NCBI GenBank assembly: GCA_028023455.1
Contig: JAQFVV010000448.1
Location: 248,001-312,000 of the forward strand
Reading direction: 5' to 3'
Length of the DNA stretch: 64,000 nucleotides
Source: Epiperipatus broadwayi
Lineage: Eukaryota; Onychophora; Udeonychophora; Euonychophora; Peripatidae
The notes beneath the pieces were generated by a model that searched no databases, was not told the origin of the DNA, and saw nothing but the letters and a program-made list of their open reading frames with translations. A program made the position numbers and the translations under genes. Shown in pieces: positions 1 to 11,632 of the stretch; position 1 is the first letter of the stretch; the number at the start of each line of letters is the position of its first letter.

Positions 1-880
1 TGTAAGGTAGTTTTCTCTCTCTTTTTATTCTCTCTTACATTTTTCTTGGAGTTGCAATGGCAATAATCATTTAGGAGTGGCTGGTTTATCATTTCATTTT
101 TATCAATACAAAATAATGAAAGTTCTGTTAATGAAAAATTATACATCTATATCAATAGAACAGAATCTCTTAATATTTTCTGGTGAAATAGTCTTCTCAA
201 AAGTTGATCCTAACATAATATTTCTAACCGCCTATCAACGACAAAGTATCAGTGCATTAGCAACCCTCAAGTACAAGGATCTACTCAAAGTAAATCCATT
301 GACTGTCATGTCTTTATGGCTTCAAAAGTAAAAACATATATATCTATTAGAAGCTGGATTCTTAATGCAGTCTTACTTTGATTTTTTTTTTTTGTATCAA
401 TGATATCAATTAACTGTTACAATCTACCAAAAAATTGCAATGTTTATGATTCCCAATTATAAATCAATTGACAGCAATTTATGCAGCTTGAACCTTTTAG
501 ATAAAAATAAAAATTTGTTCATTTGTAATATGTGTAAGAGCACAAAACTGAGACACTGTAATCTTTACAAAGAGTTCTTGATAAAAGGATAGTTTGATTT
601 TGGGATCCAAATACATTAAGATATTTCAAACACTAGAAAGTCTCAGTATATCATCTAATGTGATAGTCTACTATGATCTAAAATAACTTTTAGTGATAGT
701 TCATAGGTTAAATAGGTACCATATAAATACAGTCAAATGAGATGGGAGACACTGGAATGAAGATTATTTCCACTTATTACAATTCCTTCTCAGACACTCG
801 CTGAACAATGTTCATATTGATAGACACCGTAATTCTTAAATTAGGAATTTAAAAAATACACAACTATCTGACTACCTATC
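1..880. other. AT-rich non-coding stretch
   Basis: I see no gene, RNA or clear repeat here. The only longer open frame (77-331, +) codes for a low-complexity AT-driven peptide with no recognisable motif and is best treated as chance. Confidence 0.6.
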
Positions 881-938
881 AAAACTTTCCATATAGTAGC
901 ACCACTGCACTGAGTGGCGCTATTGTATGGAGAGTTTT
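881..938. repeat. 58-nt hairpin, miniature inverted repeat of foldback family X
   Basis: Two 26-nt arms (881-906 and 913-938) are reverse complements apart from four positions, around a 6-nt loop. Three of the four mismatches would be G-U wobble pairs in RNA. The arm sequence (AAACTnTCCATA... GCCACTCAGTGC) closely matches the terminal part of the larger repeat at 14487 and 14903 and the ends of the foldback at 10018-10840. It is therefore most simply two fused ends of that family. A pre-miRNA-like role is possible from shape alone but not supported otherwise. Confidence 0.6.
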
Positions 939-3900
939 GCCTCAGTGTTGACTACATATTACTATTTGATATCTTTTCATTAGATAAAAAGTATTCTGTG
1001 TGTTTTCTTTTGCATGCTGAGGTAATTCTTTTTTTAGCATCATACTAAACTGAGAGTGCAATACATTGAATCAATTCCCATTCATAATTTAAATGATTTG
1101 AACATAAACAGTTCTTTTAGCATGATAGGTAATAATGCAAACATCAGCAGTAAGTCAACTGCTAGATATGTTGAAGTCAATATAGGATTCCAGAGATTAT
1201 TAAACTGGGTCCAAATGTGTTAATCAAATAAATATTTCAATCCTACTAAACATATAAGCTTAATTTGTCAGAATGAATTGATTTCATTATTTTAGGAACC
1301 TATATTAATATATATTCATAAAAGGTTGCTCCCAAATGTTCGATTTTCTGCACTGTAGTCATCCAGAAATTGTGAGGATAAAAATGTCAACATGATTTCT
1401 TAGATAGTTGCAAAACATTCATACTGAGATAAACTCCAAAGTTCACAATATCTTTAAATAATACATTTATTAATAATTACAGATGCATTTTCTAAATGGC
1501 TGGAGATAGTAATCACATCATTACTTTATAGTGTAGCCTCTTTCAAAATCTTATAAAAATTGTTTTCTTTATGTGTAGTATCCTAAAACCATGTATACTA
1601 ATCTTCATGGCAAATATGTTTCAGGAATTCTGCTTCCAGACAAATTCTAAAAAGATTTTTATATCATCATTATATAAGCAAGAAGAGAGAATTGTACAAG
1701 AGACAAAAAGAGGCCTAAAAATCATGACTCAAAAGTGGAGTAATCATTTATCCAGATCTCTATTAGCCTAGCGTACTTGAAATTAATTTTTGATATTTGG
1801 GATTATGCATTATGATCTTGATTGTCATAGCAAAGCAATTGTGTGAAATCCAGCATATAGTTTAAATGACATGTTTGCTTGTATGATTGACTGACCATAT
1901 TTGAAATAAAGCTCTAATTGAAAAACGTCATGCACCTTTACCACATTCTCATTTATCATTATTATTCTTATTAACCCAGCAATCACATGTATATTGTATA
2001 TACCACACATTTACTTTTATATTGAAATGTAGCTGAATATTGCTAAGTATTTGATTGATTTTAAATTTTAAAACGAAGGAAGAAAATATATTGCCTATTA
2101 TTTCTTGATGAACATTATTGGTCCATTTGTTAAATGGTACTTAAACTTTATTGATTACACTTTTGATGTCAAGAAAAACATTTGAGAATTAAATAAATGT
2201 TATACTATGATTTTCTTTTTATGATTTTTTTTAAAAATTAAAATCAATATATAAATTTTAATCATTATAATTACTGTTTTTTTTTGGGGGGAGTGGGTAA
2301 TTCTAAATAGTGTATATTTTTAATTCATTTTCTCTTGTAAATAAGTTGGAGAATTGTTAAACATTTATTTTTTAAATACTTGGTTGATTTTTATTTGATA
2401 TCACTCTCTTATCAGTATCTATTTTAGTTAGCTGTGATAAACTTTATTTGGATGCAGCATGATGTGAATGGGGTTCAAATTTGGATCTGTGTTCATTTTC
2501 TTTTGATTAGTTACACTCACAATAAAGAATATACCTGATTGATAAAGTTGATACATTAAAGAAAAGCTTACATTTACCACAACTTGTTGTTCAACCTTAA
2601 TTAATTATTGCATTTTAAAGTTTGTTATTAATTTATAAAGGTTGGTTAATTATTTTGTGAGTCAAGTTTAATGTCTTATAAATGACTTATGCATAAAGAG
2701 TCTAGTGACTTGGAACTTAATTGAAAGTGCAATTATATTTCTTTGTAAAAGGTTGAAAGATTAAACCCCTTCCATCTGCTCCAAATTGTGAGCTACCATC
2801 ACAATATATTGTACCATTCACAGGTATAATGTGTACTAACAAGTAAAGAGTGAAATAGAAAATTATTTACAAGAAAATAAGAAAAAAAAGAAAAAATATG
2901 ATTAATCTTAGTAATGTATTTTTTATTTTTATCCTGTCTCCCACACCCAGAGGACCAAAATGTATAATAAGAAAACAAAGATTAAAATTAGTTTAATTAC
3001 AGATAAAGCACTAAAATGTCTAAAATATATTCTATATAAAAAAAGAAACAAAAACTGTTTAATTGATTATGTAGAATTTTAGGTAAGAAAAAGGAAGAAA
3101 ACAAAATTACAGTTTATGTGGAACAATAGGACTCAAGCAGAAAAATATATAATCTTAAAAAATGTGAAAAACAGCAATGCATGGAATCATTATAGCAGAT
3201 ATATGGTGTCAGTGGAAATAAAAAATAAATTTAAAATTGAAGCATAAAATAATTGGTTTGAGAACCTTAAAAAATCTGGAGTGCCAGTGAGCTGGAAATC
3301 TACCTAAGCTGAGGGCTGGACTTATAACCTGATACGTGCTGATATTAACAATATGGAAATGTTCATGTATATCTGTAAAATATTATCATGGAGGGCTAAA
3401 AAAAAACAAAATGTCTGTCATCACCTAACCTTTCTACATATTGCAGAAATGAAGTTTTGACCTGATAACGTAGCTGCCTATTCCTAGTTTGCTGCTGACC
3501 TAAGAAATATCAAAGACTGAAATCACACTTATATAAAATTGACTTAGTTTATCCTGGAAGAAATACACAAATAAAAGTTGGAAACATTATGATAAAAGAA
3601 TGTAAAACCATGATAATAAAACAGAATTAAATTCATGGTAAGACTTTATATTAACATTTATCTTATAATTAAAATATAAAGGCCTTCCTCTTTTAGCACC
3701 CTTTAAAATAAACTAAATGAACTGGATAACTTATTTAAGGACTGTTTAATATGGTGTTAAATATTGTTTTTAATTGATAGTTCAATGTATTTCTTATCAT
3801 TATTATATTATGTAAAAAAGTAATGGAAGGGTTCAGAGAATAAAGTGGTTACAATGTATATATTTTTGTCTTTTATTAGTATTTAATGTTTTATTTTAAA

Positions 3901-4106
3901 ATTAAAAAAACACCTCAGCAATTCCTTTGTTTTTTGGAAGCTTTATGTGTGCTAGTACAGAGTAATGCCTATCTGTATACAAGCAGCAATATATTGCTTG
4001 AGTATATTAGTAAAAAAGAATATGAAGTAATAAGAAGAGGTGGGAATAATATTTAATCATTACGTTACTTGTTATTCATAATAATCATTATTTTATTTGT
4101 TTACAT
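939..4106. other. AT-rich non-coding stretch
   Basis: No coding region, tRNA-like sequence or well-formed repeat was seen on either strand. Short open frames at 1571-1771 (+) and 1825-2010 (-) have no recognisable motif and no composition shift. Confidence 0.55.
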
Positions 4107-4277
4107 TTTAAATTGCGCTTTACACAAAAAGGTGAAGCTTGGTGTTATTAGAAAAAAATTATATGGCTTAAAATAGGCTATGAATATGGAGACTTAAGTT
4201 CTCTGAAAGCGCTCAGCTGTATAATTCTTTTCTAATAATATTAAGCTTCATTTTTTTGCATAAAGCACCATTTAAAA
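4107..4277. mobile_element. Palindromic MITE, about 171 bp
   Basis: Left arm 4107-4165 and right arm 4219-4277 are inverted repeats matching at about 48 of 58 positions, almost all differences being transitions. Each arm contains AAGCTT and runs out to TTTTAAAT at the outer end, so a TTAA or TTTAAA target is possible. The centre (4166-4218) has no coding potential. The structure is a foldback miniature transposon of unknown superfamily. Confidence 0.65.
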
Positions 4278-4342
4278 CTTACCACTCAAAGGTGAAGTAA
4301 AAAACAAGGATTTTATTTTATTTGTTTAACTAAAGCGGAGTG

Positions 4343-4374
4343 TTAGTAAACTATTTTGTTAGTAAACTATTTTG
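4343..4374. repeat. Perfect 16-bp tandem duplication
   Basis: The 16-bp unit TTAGTAAACTATTTTG occurs twice head to tail, immediately before the first recognisable codons of the LINE ORF1. It may mark the 5' junction of the truncated LINE or be a replication-slippage product. Confidence 0.8.
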
Positions 4375-4850
4375 ATAGGAGATTCACTAATAAAAGAAGG
4401 TGGGAATATAATTGCAAGGGAAAATAGAAGCAGGTATGTTAGAGTATGTAAGCCTGGAGCAAAAATTAGGGATGTGACAGATAAAGTAAAAAAGCTAGGT
4501 AGTAGAGATGTATATGTTAGGTAAGGACTAATAATTTGTTAGAGCCATCAGAGAGAATAATGGATGAGTATGTAGAATTGATTAGAAATTTGAGGGAGAT
4601 TAAATGAAGAGTAGGGGTAGTTGGAGTATTACCAAGATTTGATAAGAGGTATTTGTTAGATAGAGCATGTTCTATAATTGAGAGAGTGAAAAAATTGTGT
4701 GGGAGAAATAATGTTGTGTTTGTGGATGTATGGGATTGGTTTATTGGAAAGAGGGAGTTGTATAGTAAAGATGGATTGCACTTAGGAAAACAAGGAAGTG
4801 AAGTTTTAGGGAGTTTGATATTTAAAGAATATAATTCGAGAAACTTTTAA
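4375..4850 (+). pseudogene. LINE-A ORF1 fragment: SGNH/GDSL hydrolase domain
   Basis: The reading begins within the catalytic core. IGDSL (4375-4389) is block I with the nucleophile Ser. TNN in the second reading frame (from 4527) fits the Asn-containing block. DGLH (4770-4781) is the Asp-x-x-His block near the C-terminus. A frameshift lies between the GDSL and TNN segments and an in-frame TGA at 4605-4607 interrupts the second one. The last intact piece runs 4653-4850 with its own stop. N-terminal parts are missing, either by 5' truncation at about 4373 or by decay. The family role in LINE ORF1 proteins is not well established; esterase activity is inferred from the residues only. The stop is 43 nt before the first ATG of ORF2. 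Confidence 0.75.
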
Positions 4851-4893
4851 AGGGGGGTGGGGGCTTTTAAATTGTAATATTATCAAAAACGAG

Positions 4894-7800
4894 ATGAATG
4901 GAGGGGATATAAGAAATAAGCAAAAGATGGTTGATTTATATATAAGTGTAGATGTGGAGAGAGAATGGTTTTGTAAGATTAATGGTACGAAAGTTTGTTA
5001 TAAATGTAATGGAGAAGAAAGAATCAGAAGAATTTATAAAAGAATAGTTAGGAAAGAAAAAATTGATAAAATTGGGTTTTTGAATATGCAAGGTGGTAGG
5101 AGACCAGAAAAGTGGCTGGAATTAAATAAAGCAATTGAAAATGAAAAGCTGGAGGTATTAGCAGTAGTGGAAACTCATCTAAGAGAAGAAGAAGAACCTA
5201 TTTTGGAAGAAGTGGTATGGCAGGGTGTAAACAGAAAAGAAAAAGAAAAAAGGGGTGGTGGTATAGGTGTTATATTGAGGAAATATTTAAATATTGTTAA
5301 ATGTCAAGAGCATTTGTGGTTTGAAATAAGGTTGGGTAGACATGAATTGATGGTGGCTGTAATGTATATAGCTACTGGAGATAGTCAAACTGTAATGGAG
5401 TAGAATAGTAGTATATATGAATGCTTAGTTAAGGATATACAAATTTTTAAAGGAAAGGGGAAAAGAATAATGGTTATAGGGGATATGAATGGACATATTG
5501 AAGAAATTGATGATGTAGATAATAAGAATGGTCAGTTTTTGAAGGAATTTTGTCAAAGAGTAAATTTGAGCATTGGGAATTTATCAAATATGTATGAGGG
5601 ACAATACACATGGTCTAGGAATAATGTATTTCACACAATAGATTATGTATTGGTAGAGAAAAAGGGAATGAATAAAATACAGAAAATTAAGGTGTTTGAT
5701 AATGAAGAGAGAGTATGTAATAGTGATCATAATTTTATTGTAATAGAAATGGTTAGTAATGTGATGGAGGATAGAAATAAAGGTAGAAATAATAGTGAAA
5801 GATGTGGATGGAGAGTGAATGATAAAAATAAGTTGGAAGAATATAAAATAAAAGTTGAAGAAACCATGGAGCAGTTTGATGGGGATGAATATAAGGACTG
5901 GTGTGGTGAAATAGAAAAAGTGGCAAATAGGGTTTTAGTTGAGAATATGCAGAAGAATAAAAATAATAAAAAATGAGAGTTAGTAAAAGTGTAAAAGAGA
6001 GGAAAAAAGCATGCAGAGAATATAAGTGTGCTATTAAAAACAAAGAAAGTGAAAATGATATTAATGCTAAATGGAGAAAGTATTTAGAAAAGAAGAAGTT
6101 GGCTAAAATGGATAATTATAGAGAGAGGATGAAGTTAAATGGTAAATTGTTGGAGGATATTAATAAAAGTGGAAGAGATGGGAGTAAAAAATTTTGGAAT
6201 TACATTAAAAGGAGAAATGTAGGGGAAAGAGAGATAGTATTAATGGATGATGAGGGAATAGAGTGTAGCTCTAGAGAAGAGGTAGAGAGAATCTTAAATA
6301 GATATGTAATGGATATAGAAAAGATGTTAGATGTGAAGGAAGTAGTGATAGAAAAAATGAAAGCAGTTAGTAATGGGAATATTAGGTACACAAAAAATGA
6401 ATTGAATGAGGCAGGGAAGAAACGTGGAAAGGTGAGAGGTTTAGATGGATGGGCAGCAGAGATGATAATAAATTTAGGACATAGAGCAAAAGCACAGTTA
6501 TTATCATGTTTTAATAAAATAGCACAGAAGACAGTTTTTTCCGGTTAGTTGGAGTAATACAAGAATAATATTATTATTTAAAGGGAAGGTAAGGATCATA
6601 GAAAGTTAAATAATTATTGACCAATAGTGGTAACATCAGTTTTATATAAAGTTTTCTCATATGTGGTAGCTGGAAGAGTTGTAAAATGGATGGAAGAGAA
6701 TAATGAAGTGGGGGAAATGCAAGGAGGTTTTAGGACAGATAGGCGTATAGGAGATAGTTTGTTTGTAGTTACACAACTTATGGAGATGAGTAGGAATTCA
6801 GGTAGATCATTATATATGAGTTTTATAGATGTAGAGAAAGCATATGCTAGAGTAAATAGAAATAGATTATGGGTAAGGTTAGCCAATTTAGGAATGGATG
6901 AAGCTTTAGTAAATATTATTAAGAAATTATATGAAAATAATTATTATACTTACCAGTTAGGGGATATAGAATCAGTTAAAGTTAAAAGTGGGGTGGGATT
7001 AGGGCAAGGATGCCCTATGTCACCTATTTTGTTTTTGTTGTTTTTGAGTGAAATGGAGAAAGCAATAGAAAGACTAGGAAGAGGGGTAGAGATACCATTA
7101 ATAGGTGACAAGGGAGTATACATTTTGTCGGGTCTTTTTTTTTGCAGATGATATCTTTTTGTGTGCAGAAATAAGAGAAGATATGGAAATTATGTTGAGG
7201 ACATGTGCAAGGGTGGGTAAAAAGATGGGGATTAAATTTAGTGAAGAAAAATCAAATATAATGATGGTTAATACTGGGGAAAGAGAAGATGTAGAATTTT
7301 TATTGGGGGATATCAAGTTAAGTGTGGTGGATAAATATAGGTATTTGGGAATCATCTTATGTAATCAGGAAAATTGCTTGGATGAATGGGAGAAAAAATT
7401 GATAAATGAAGCAAAGAAAAGAAAGGGTTTGGTAAAGAAACTAACAGTATTTTCATATAATAAATATGATGTAGCTAGAATAGTATGGAAGGGAGTTGCA
7501 GTAGCAGGATTAACATATGGTAATGATGCATTATGTGTTAGTAAAAGGGTTTTAGATTATTTAGAGAAAGTACAAAGGGAAGTAGGAAGACATGCAATAG
7601 ATGCAGAGATGTGGACAGCAAAGGAGGCAATTCAAGAAGAAATGGGATGGTCAAGTTTTTATATGAGAGATGCAAAAAGTAAAATGAAAATGTTTGATAG
7701 GTTGCAGTTTATGGATAGTAAAAGAATAGCAAAAATAGTGTTCAATTGGGTTATGAGTAAAGGGCAGGTAACAAGATGGGTGAGAAAGGTAATGCGGTAT

Positions 7801-8283
7801 GCGAAAGATTTGGATAAAGAATTTATATCAGTATACTTGTATAAAAGGTGGGATGATTGTGTTAGGAGGATTGTTGAGTATTATAGTGGTAAGGAATGGG
7901 ATAAAAGGATAGAAGCATTAATAAAAAATAGGGAGTTGGAGAGATGGAAAACTAGTATGGAGGGTAAGAAGAGTTTAAATATATATAGAAGTGAATGGAA
8001 TATTGGATGTGAGTTAATTTACGATAATAGTAAGGAAAGTAGTTTATTATTTAAGGCTCAAACAGGATCTTTAGCAACAAGAGAATATACATATAAATGG
8101 AAAACCATGGATAATTTAGTGTGCAGATTGTGTAAGGAAGGTATAAAAAATATTAGGCACCTGTTGATTGAATGTAATTGCTTGAAAGCAGAAAGGGTAC
8201 AGATAATGAAGTTATGGGAGGATAGATATGAACAAAGTGATTATACAGAAAGTGAGTTATTAGTTTTTATGTTGGGTTTGTGA
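4894..8283 (+). pseudogene. LINE-A ORF2: APE endonuclease / reverse transcriptase
   Basis: Pieces 4894-5403 and 5470-5976 lie in one frame, separated by TAG. 5973-7151 lies in a second frame, with further damage around 6546-6630. 7105-8283 returns to the first frame. The N-terminal part is an APE-type endonuclease with GDMNGH (about 5482) and SDHNF (about 5722). RT motifs follow: FIDVEKAY (block A), GLGQGCPMSPILF (block B) and FADD (block C, around 7146, at the second frameshift). The C-terminus has a CRLC-x-H-x-C zinc-knuckle-like motif near 8127-8175. In block A the usual second Asp of AYD is Ala (AYARV), probably decay. The start at 4894 is the first ATG after ORF1. The protein would nick the target DNA and reverse-transcribe the element RNA. 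Confidence 0.9.
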
Positions 8284-8485
8284 AGAGATAAGGGGGATTT
8301 AGATATAAAGGCCATAGAGTTGACAAAGTTTACGTTGTGGAAATGGGATGGGGCAGAATATGAGAAGACTTAAGAGTGGGGAATGGAGAATAAAATGGCT
8401 AACAGGTTTATCTGGGCATAATTGCTGAGATATTCTTGACTTCGTTTAAGGAGAAGCCAAATACATCACATCACATCACATAACA
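8284..8485 (+). repeat. LINE-A 3' UTR and pentanucleotide tail
   Basis: After the ORF2 stop about 180 bp of non-coding sequence lead to a tail of ATCAC/CATCA repeats (8464-8484). Simple-repeat tails of this type are normal for several LINE clades. Confidence 0.7.
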
Positions 8486-10017
8486 TTGGCATCCATAAAT
8501 AAAATCTGCCTTAGATATACTGCTGGGTTAAACCAGTTTAGAAATAATTTTAATATTAATATTCTTGTTAAACCCTAGGGTTAAGGATAATCAGGAAATA
8601 TAATCATGGGTTTCAATTGCTTCATTATTTAGTTATTTGTTTGAGCCACAATTTGATATCTTAAAAAAAAAAAGAAAAGAAATTGATAGAGGAAATATAT
8701 GTGTGAGAATATATGTATAAATATATAATGCAATATAAGCAGTAACCATCTATTACTTTTTAAAGATTTAAAAAACTCTTGAAAGTAGGTTAGGAGAGTT
8801 CTATACATATAAATATTCATTATAAGTTTGTTTAAAGCAGTTGGCAAAGGGGTGGAAGACCAATTGAAGGTTATACATTAACATTAAAAAGAATACAAAC
8901 AGCTAGATGTTACAAAATAAAGTGTTACTAATATTTTATTTAAATTCTGCAAATGTATTTATAGGCAGGCACACACACAGATATAGAAAAATTTAGTTTA
9001 ATTTTAAGAAAAAGTTTTTTGAGGAAGAGGGGTTAGACTATTTTTTTCTTTTAAAAAAAAATAATTCTCTGTTAAAAAAGGACAAAGATTTGTTTAATGA
9101 ATTCCAAACTAAAACTAGACAGGATGTAGATTCAGTTAAATCAAAGTTTATCATAAATACAGAAAGAAATCAAAAACTTGTATTGTATAGTTCTTATGCT
9201 ATCAAATGATAACGGATTAATCTTAAAATTATATTTGTAATTTGGTATGTGAATCTTAATTTTAGTTTAATATAAACATTTCATTAGTCCAGAAATAGGA
9301 ATGTGTTATAATGGTTTCATATAAATAGACTCAGAAAAAGATCAATTTGTCCTATTATTAATTATCTTATTCTTTATCTTGTTGCTGTTAATCACATCTC
9401 ATCAGAGTAAACCTGAAAGTTAATAAACAATGATCAGGAGATTTTTTTTATAATAAGATACTTTTTTTAGGTCAACCCTGGCTATAGAATGATCTTTGGT
9501 AGCATCTAGTCAATATAAATAACTAGCACAGATGAAAAAAAACCAACAACAAGAAAGATTGCTTCAAATTTATGGAAAGATGATTTATGACAATATCAAC
9601 ACTTCAAATATGGGCAAACCTGATTGTTATGAAAATAAAAAAATATAACTAAAAAAAATCATAGGATCTTATATTGGAAATTTGGACTATGAATAATGTA
9701 AGAGTTTTAAATAAAATATATGTGAATTAAAAATAAGTCAAACTACAATTATGTTCTAAAAATTTGCTGAATATAACTGCAATTCTAGAATTTTAGGTAA
9801 TATTATACAATTATTAAAAAATTTATAGAATTTTGAAACTTTATTTTAAATAAACGTTTTCTTTTACTAAAGAGTTAGCATTATTCGGGTTTTATAACAT
9901 CATTTATTTTGATTCTTAATACTTTTATTAGAATTAATAATTACCATATGCATGTTAAATTTAGTCATTTAAACAACACATAACAATCATTACTTATGCT
10001 AACGTAATCTGTTAACA
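8486..10017. other. AT-rich non-coding stretch
   Basis: No gene or structured repeat was seen. A short CA run lies at about 8970-8982. The open frame 8629-8847 (-) is low-complexity. Confidence 0.55.
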
Positions 10018-10840
10018 CAGTAGCATACTTTCTCCATATAATATTGCCACCTAATATAAGCCATAGTAATTAATGGATACTATAAAGTTAGTGCATTAAA
10101 ATGCTCTATCTAGTGCCTATATAGCTTATGGCTTTCTTGGTTCTAAGAGCACTATGTCTAGATCTTTGGATTTAATGTATCCCACTTACAACCAACTTTT
10201 TTTTTAATTAACTATAAAACCTGTAATCCAAATTGAAAATACAATAATGTTTTCAATACAAGTTAATTCATTTGTATAATCATACAGATTTGAACTCAGT
10301 TCAGTATCCATATATTTTAGTATCTTTGGTTTTTTAATAATCACAGTCACAAACAGGATTGATATTAAACCACTATAACATCAAATAGTCATAGCATCCT
10401 TTGATTAGGATTGGTACTAAACCACTCTACATCACATGACCACAATTTCTTATGTTTACACAATGTTTGGTTATGTAATGTTTTAGTGAATTAATATCAA
10501 TTCTAACCAAAAGAAGTTGGTGACTATGATTATTAAGAAGCCAAAGGCACCAATATATATAGATAATACTTAACTGGGTTTAGATCTGCATGACTATACA
10601 AACAAATTAGTTTGGGTTGAAAAAATTATTGCATTTTCAACTTGGGCTCTAGCTCTATAGTTAACTAAAAAGATGGCTACTGAAGGGATGCATTAGATCC
10701 AAAGTTCCGGGTATAGTGCTATTATCAAGTAAGAAACTACTCTGGGAATATTGGAGGAATTTAATGCATTAATCTTCTAGCATATATTGATTATTATAGC
10801 TTGTACTAGGTGATAATATTTATGGAGAAAGTAGCTACTG
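10018..10840. mobile_element. Foldback element, family X
   Basis: Left arm from 10018 (CAGTAGC...) and right arm ending at 10840 (...GCTACTG) are inverted repeats about 330-385 bp long with insertions and deletions. The centre lies near 10400-10470. The spacer has a partial internal duplication (GATTGATATTAAACCACT / GATTGGTACTAAACCACT). Arms share TCTCCATA... near the end and the inner block TTTGGATCTAATG. The same sequence occurs singly at 14487-14890. There is no coding capacity, so mobilisation would need a transposase from elsewhere. Target-site duplications were not convincing. Confidence 0.7.
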
Positions 10841-11632
10841 TATTATTTAACGGTACTTAACAAAACATTTATTGGAATTATTTAAGATATTAAACAGTGA
10901 ATTGTCATGGAAAAACTTCACACAATAATTATTTAAAAAAAATCAATAAGTCCCATAAATCGCTCATCACTAAGACCTTAGTCTTTATTACTATTGCTGT
11001 TAATTAAGATGTACTACATGTTAAAACAGAACCTAGGTTAGATAAAAAATAATTTAATGCACAATTGAAATCCAGTAATGCCATTAAATTTATATTGTTT
11101 GGATCAAATACTGAAAAAGAAAAAAAAAAAGGGAGGGGGACTTAATAGTTGGTCCATGGCTTATTACAACTAATGTTTGGATACCGGTTTATTTTGTGAA
11201 TTTAGTTAAAATAAGTTATTTAAATGGAATTCATATTTTGATGTGATATATGTATTATTTATATGTCAGTATAGCCCATAAGTATATAAATAGTTAGATA
11301 AAAATTGTTAACATTTAAGAAATTCAAACATCTCTTAAATGTACAGTAAACTATAAATACGATATTAATGATTTGCATATACCCGTCGTTATGATAAAGA
11401 AGAGCTTAATTCTTACATTCATTTTAAAGTATTTATTGAAGTTTAATGATGTAACCATTTATTTAGTTATTTATATGATGGTAATGTAACAGTATGGTAT
11501 TTGATTACATATCAAGATGTTTATAAATGCTCGATTTAATTTAATATATATAATCAAAGGATTTGTATAAGCAAAGTTTCAATTGATCACTGGGAGATTA
11601 TGAATATAATCTGTGATGGTATGCAAAAACCT
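10841..11632. other. AT-rich non-coding stretch
   Basis: Nothing recognisable on either strand. Confidence 0.55.

Larger units (their letters stand above)
4373..8485 (+). mobile_element. 5'-truncated non-LTR retrotransposon (LINE-A) with SGNH ORF1
   Basis: The element carries the end of an ORF1 with an SGNH/GDSL hydrolase domain and a full-length but damaged ORF2 with an APE-type endonuclease, a reverse transcriptase and a C-terminal Cys/His motif. It ends in a pentanucleotide repeat, the tail type many LINEs use instead of poly(A). Esterase-type ORF1 proteins are known in the CR1/L2 group, but I cannot assign the clade firmly. The coding strand is strikingly poor in C and rich in purines. 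No clear target-site duplication was found. It is inactive: several frameshifts and stops are present. Confidence 0.88.

Noticed and set aside
77-331. Open frame of 84 codons
   Set aside because: No motif, AT-driven composition and no supporting context.
881-938. Genuine microRNA gene
   Set aside because: The arms match the ends of foldback family X, so a transposon remnant explains the hairpin without a gene.
5753-6043. Minus-strand frames across LINE-A (also 6200-6391, 6614-6886, 7098-7355)
   Set aside because: They are antisense shadows of the LINE-A ORF2.
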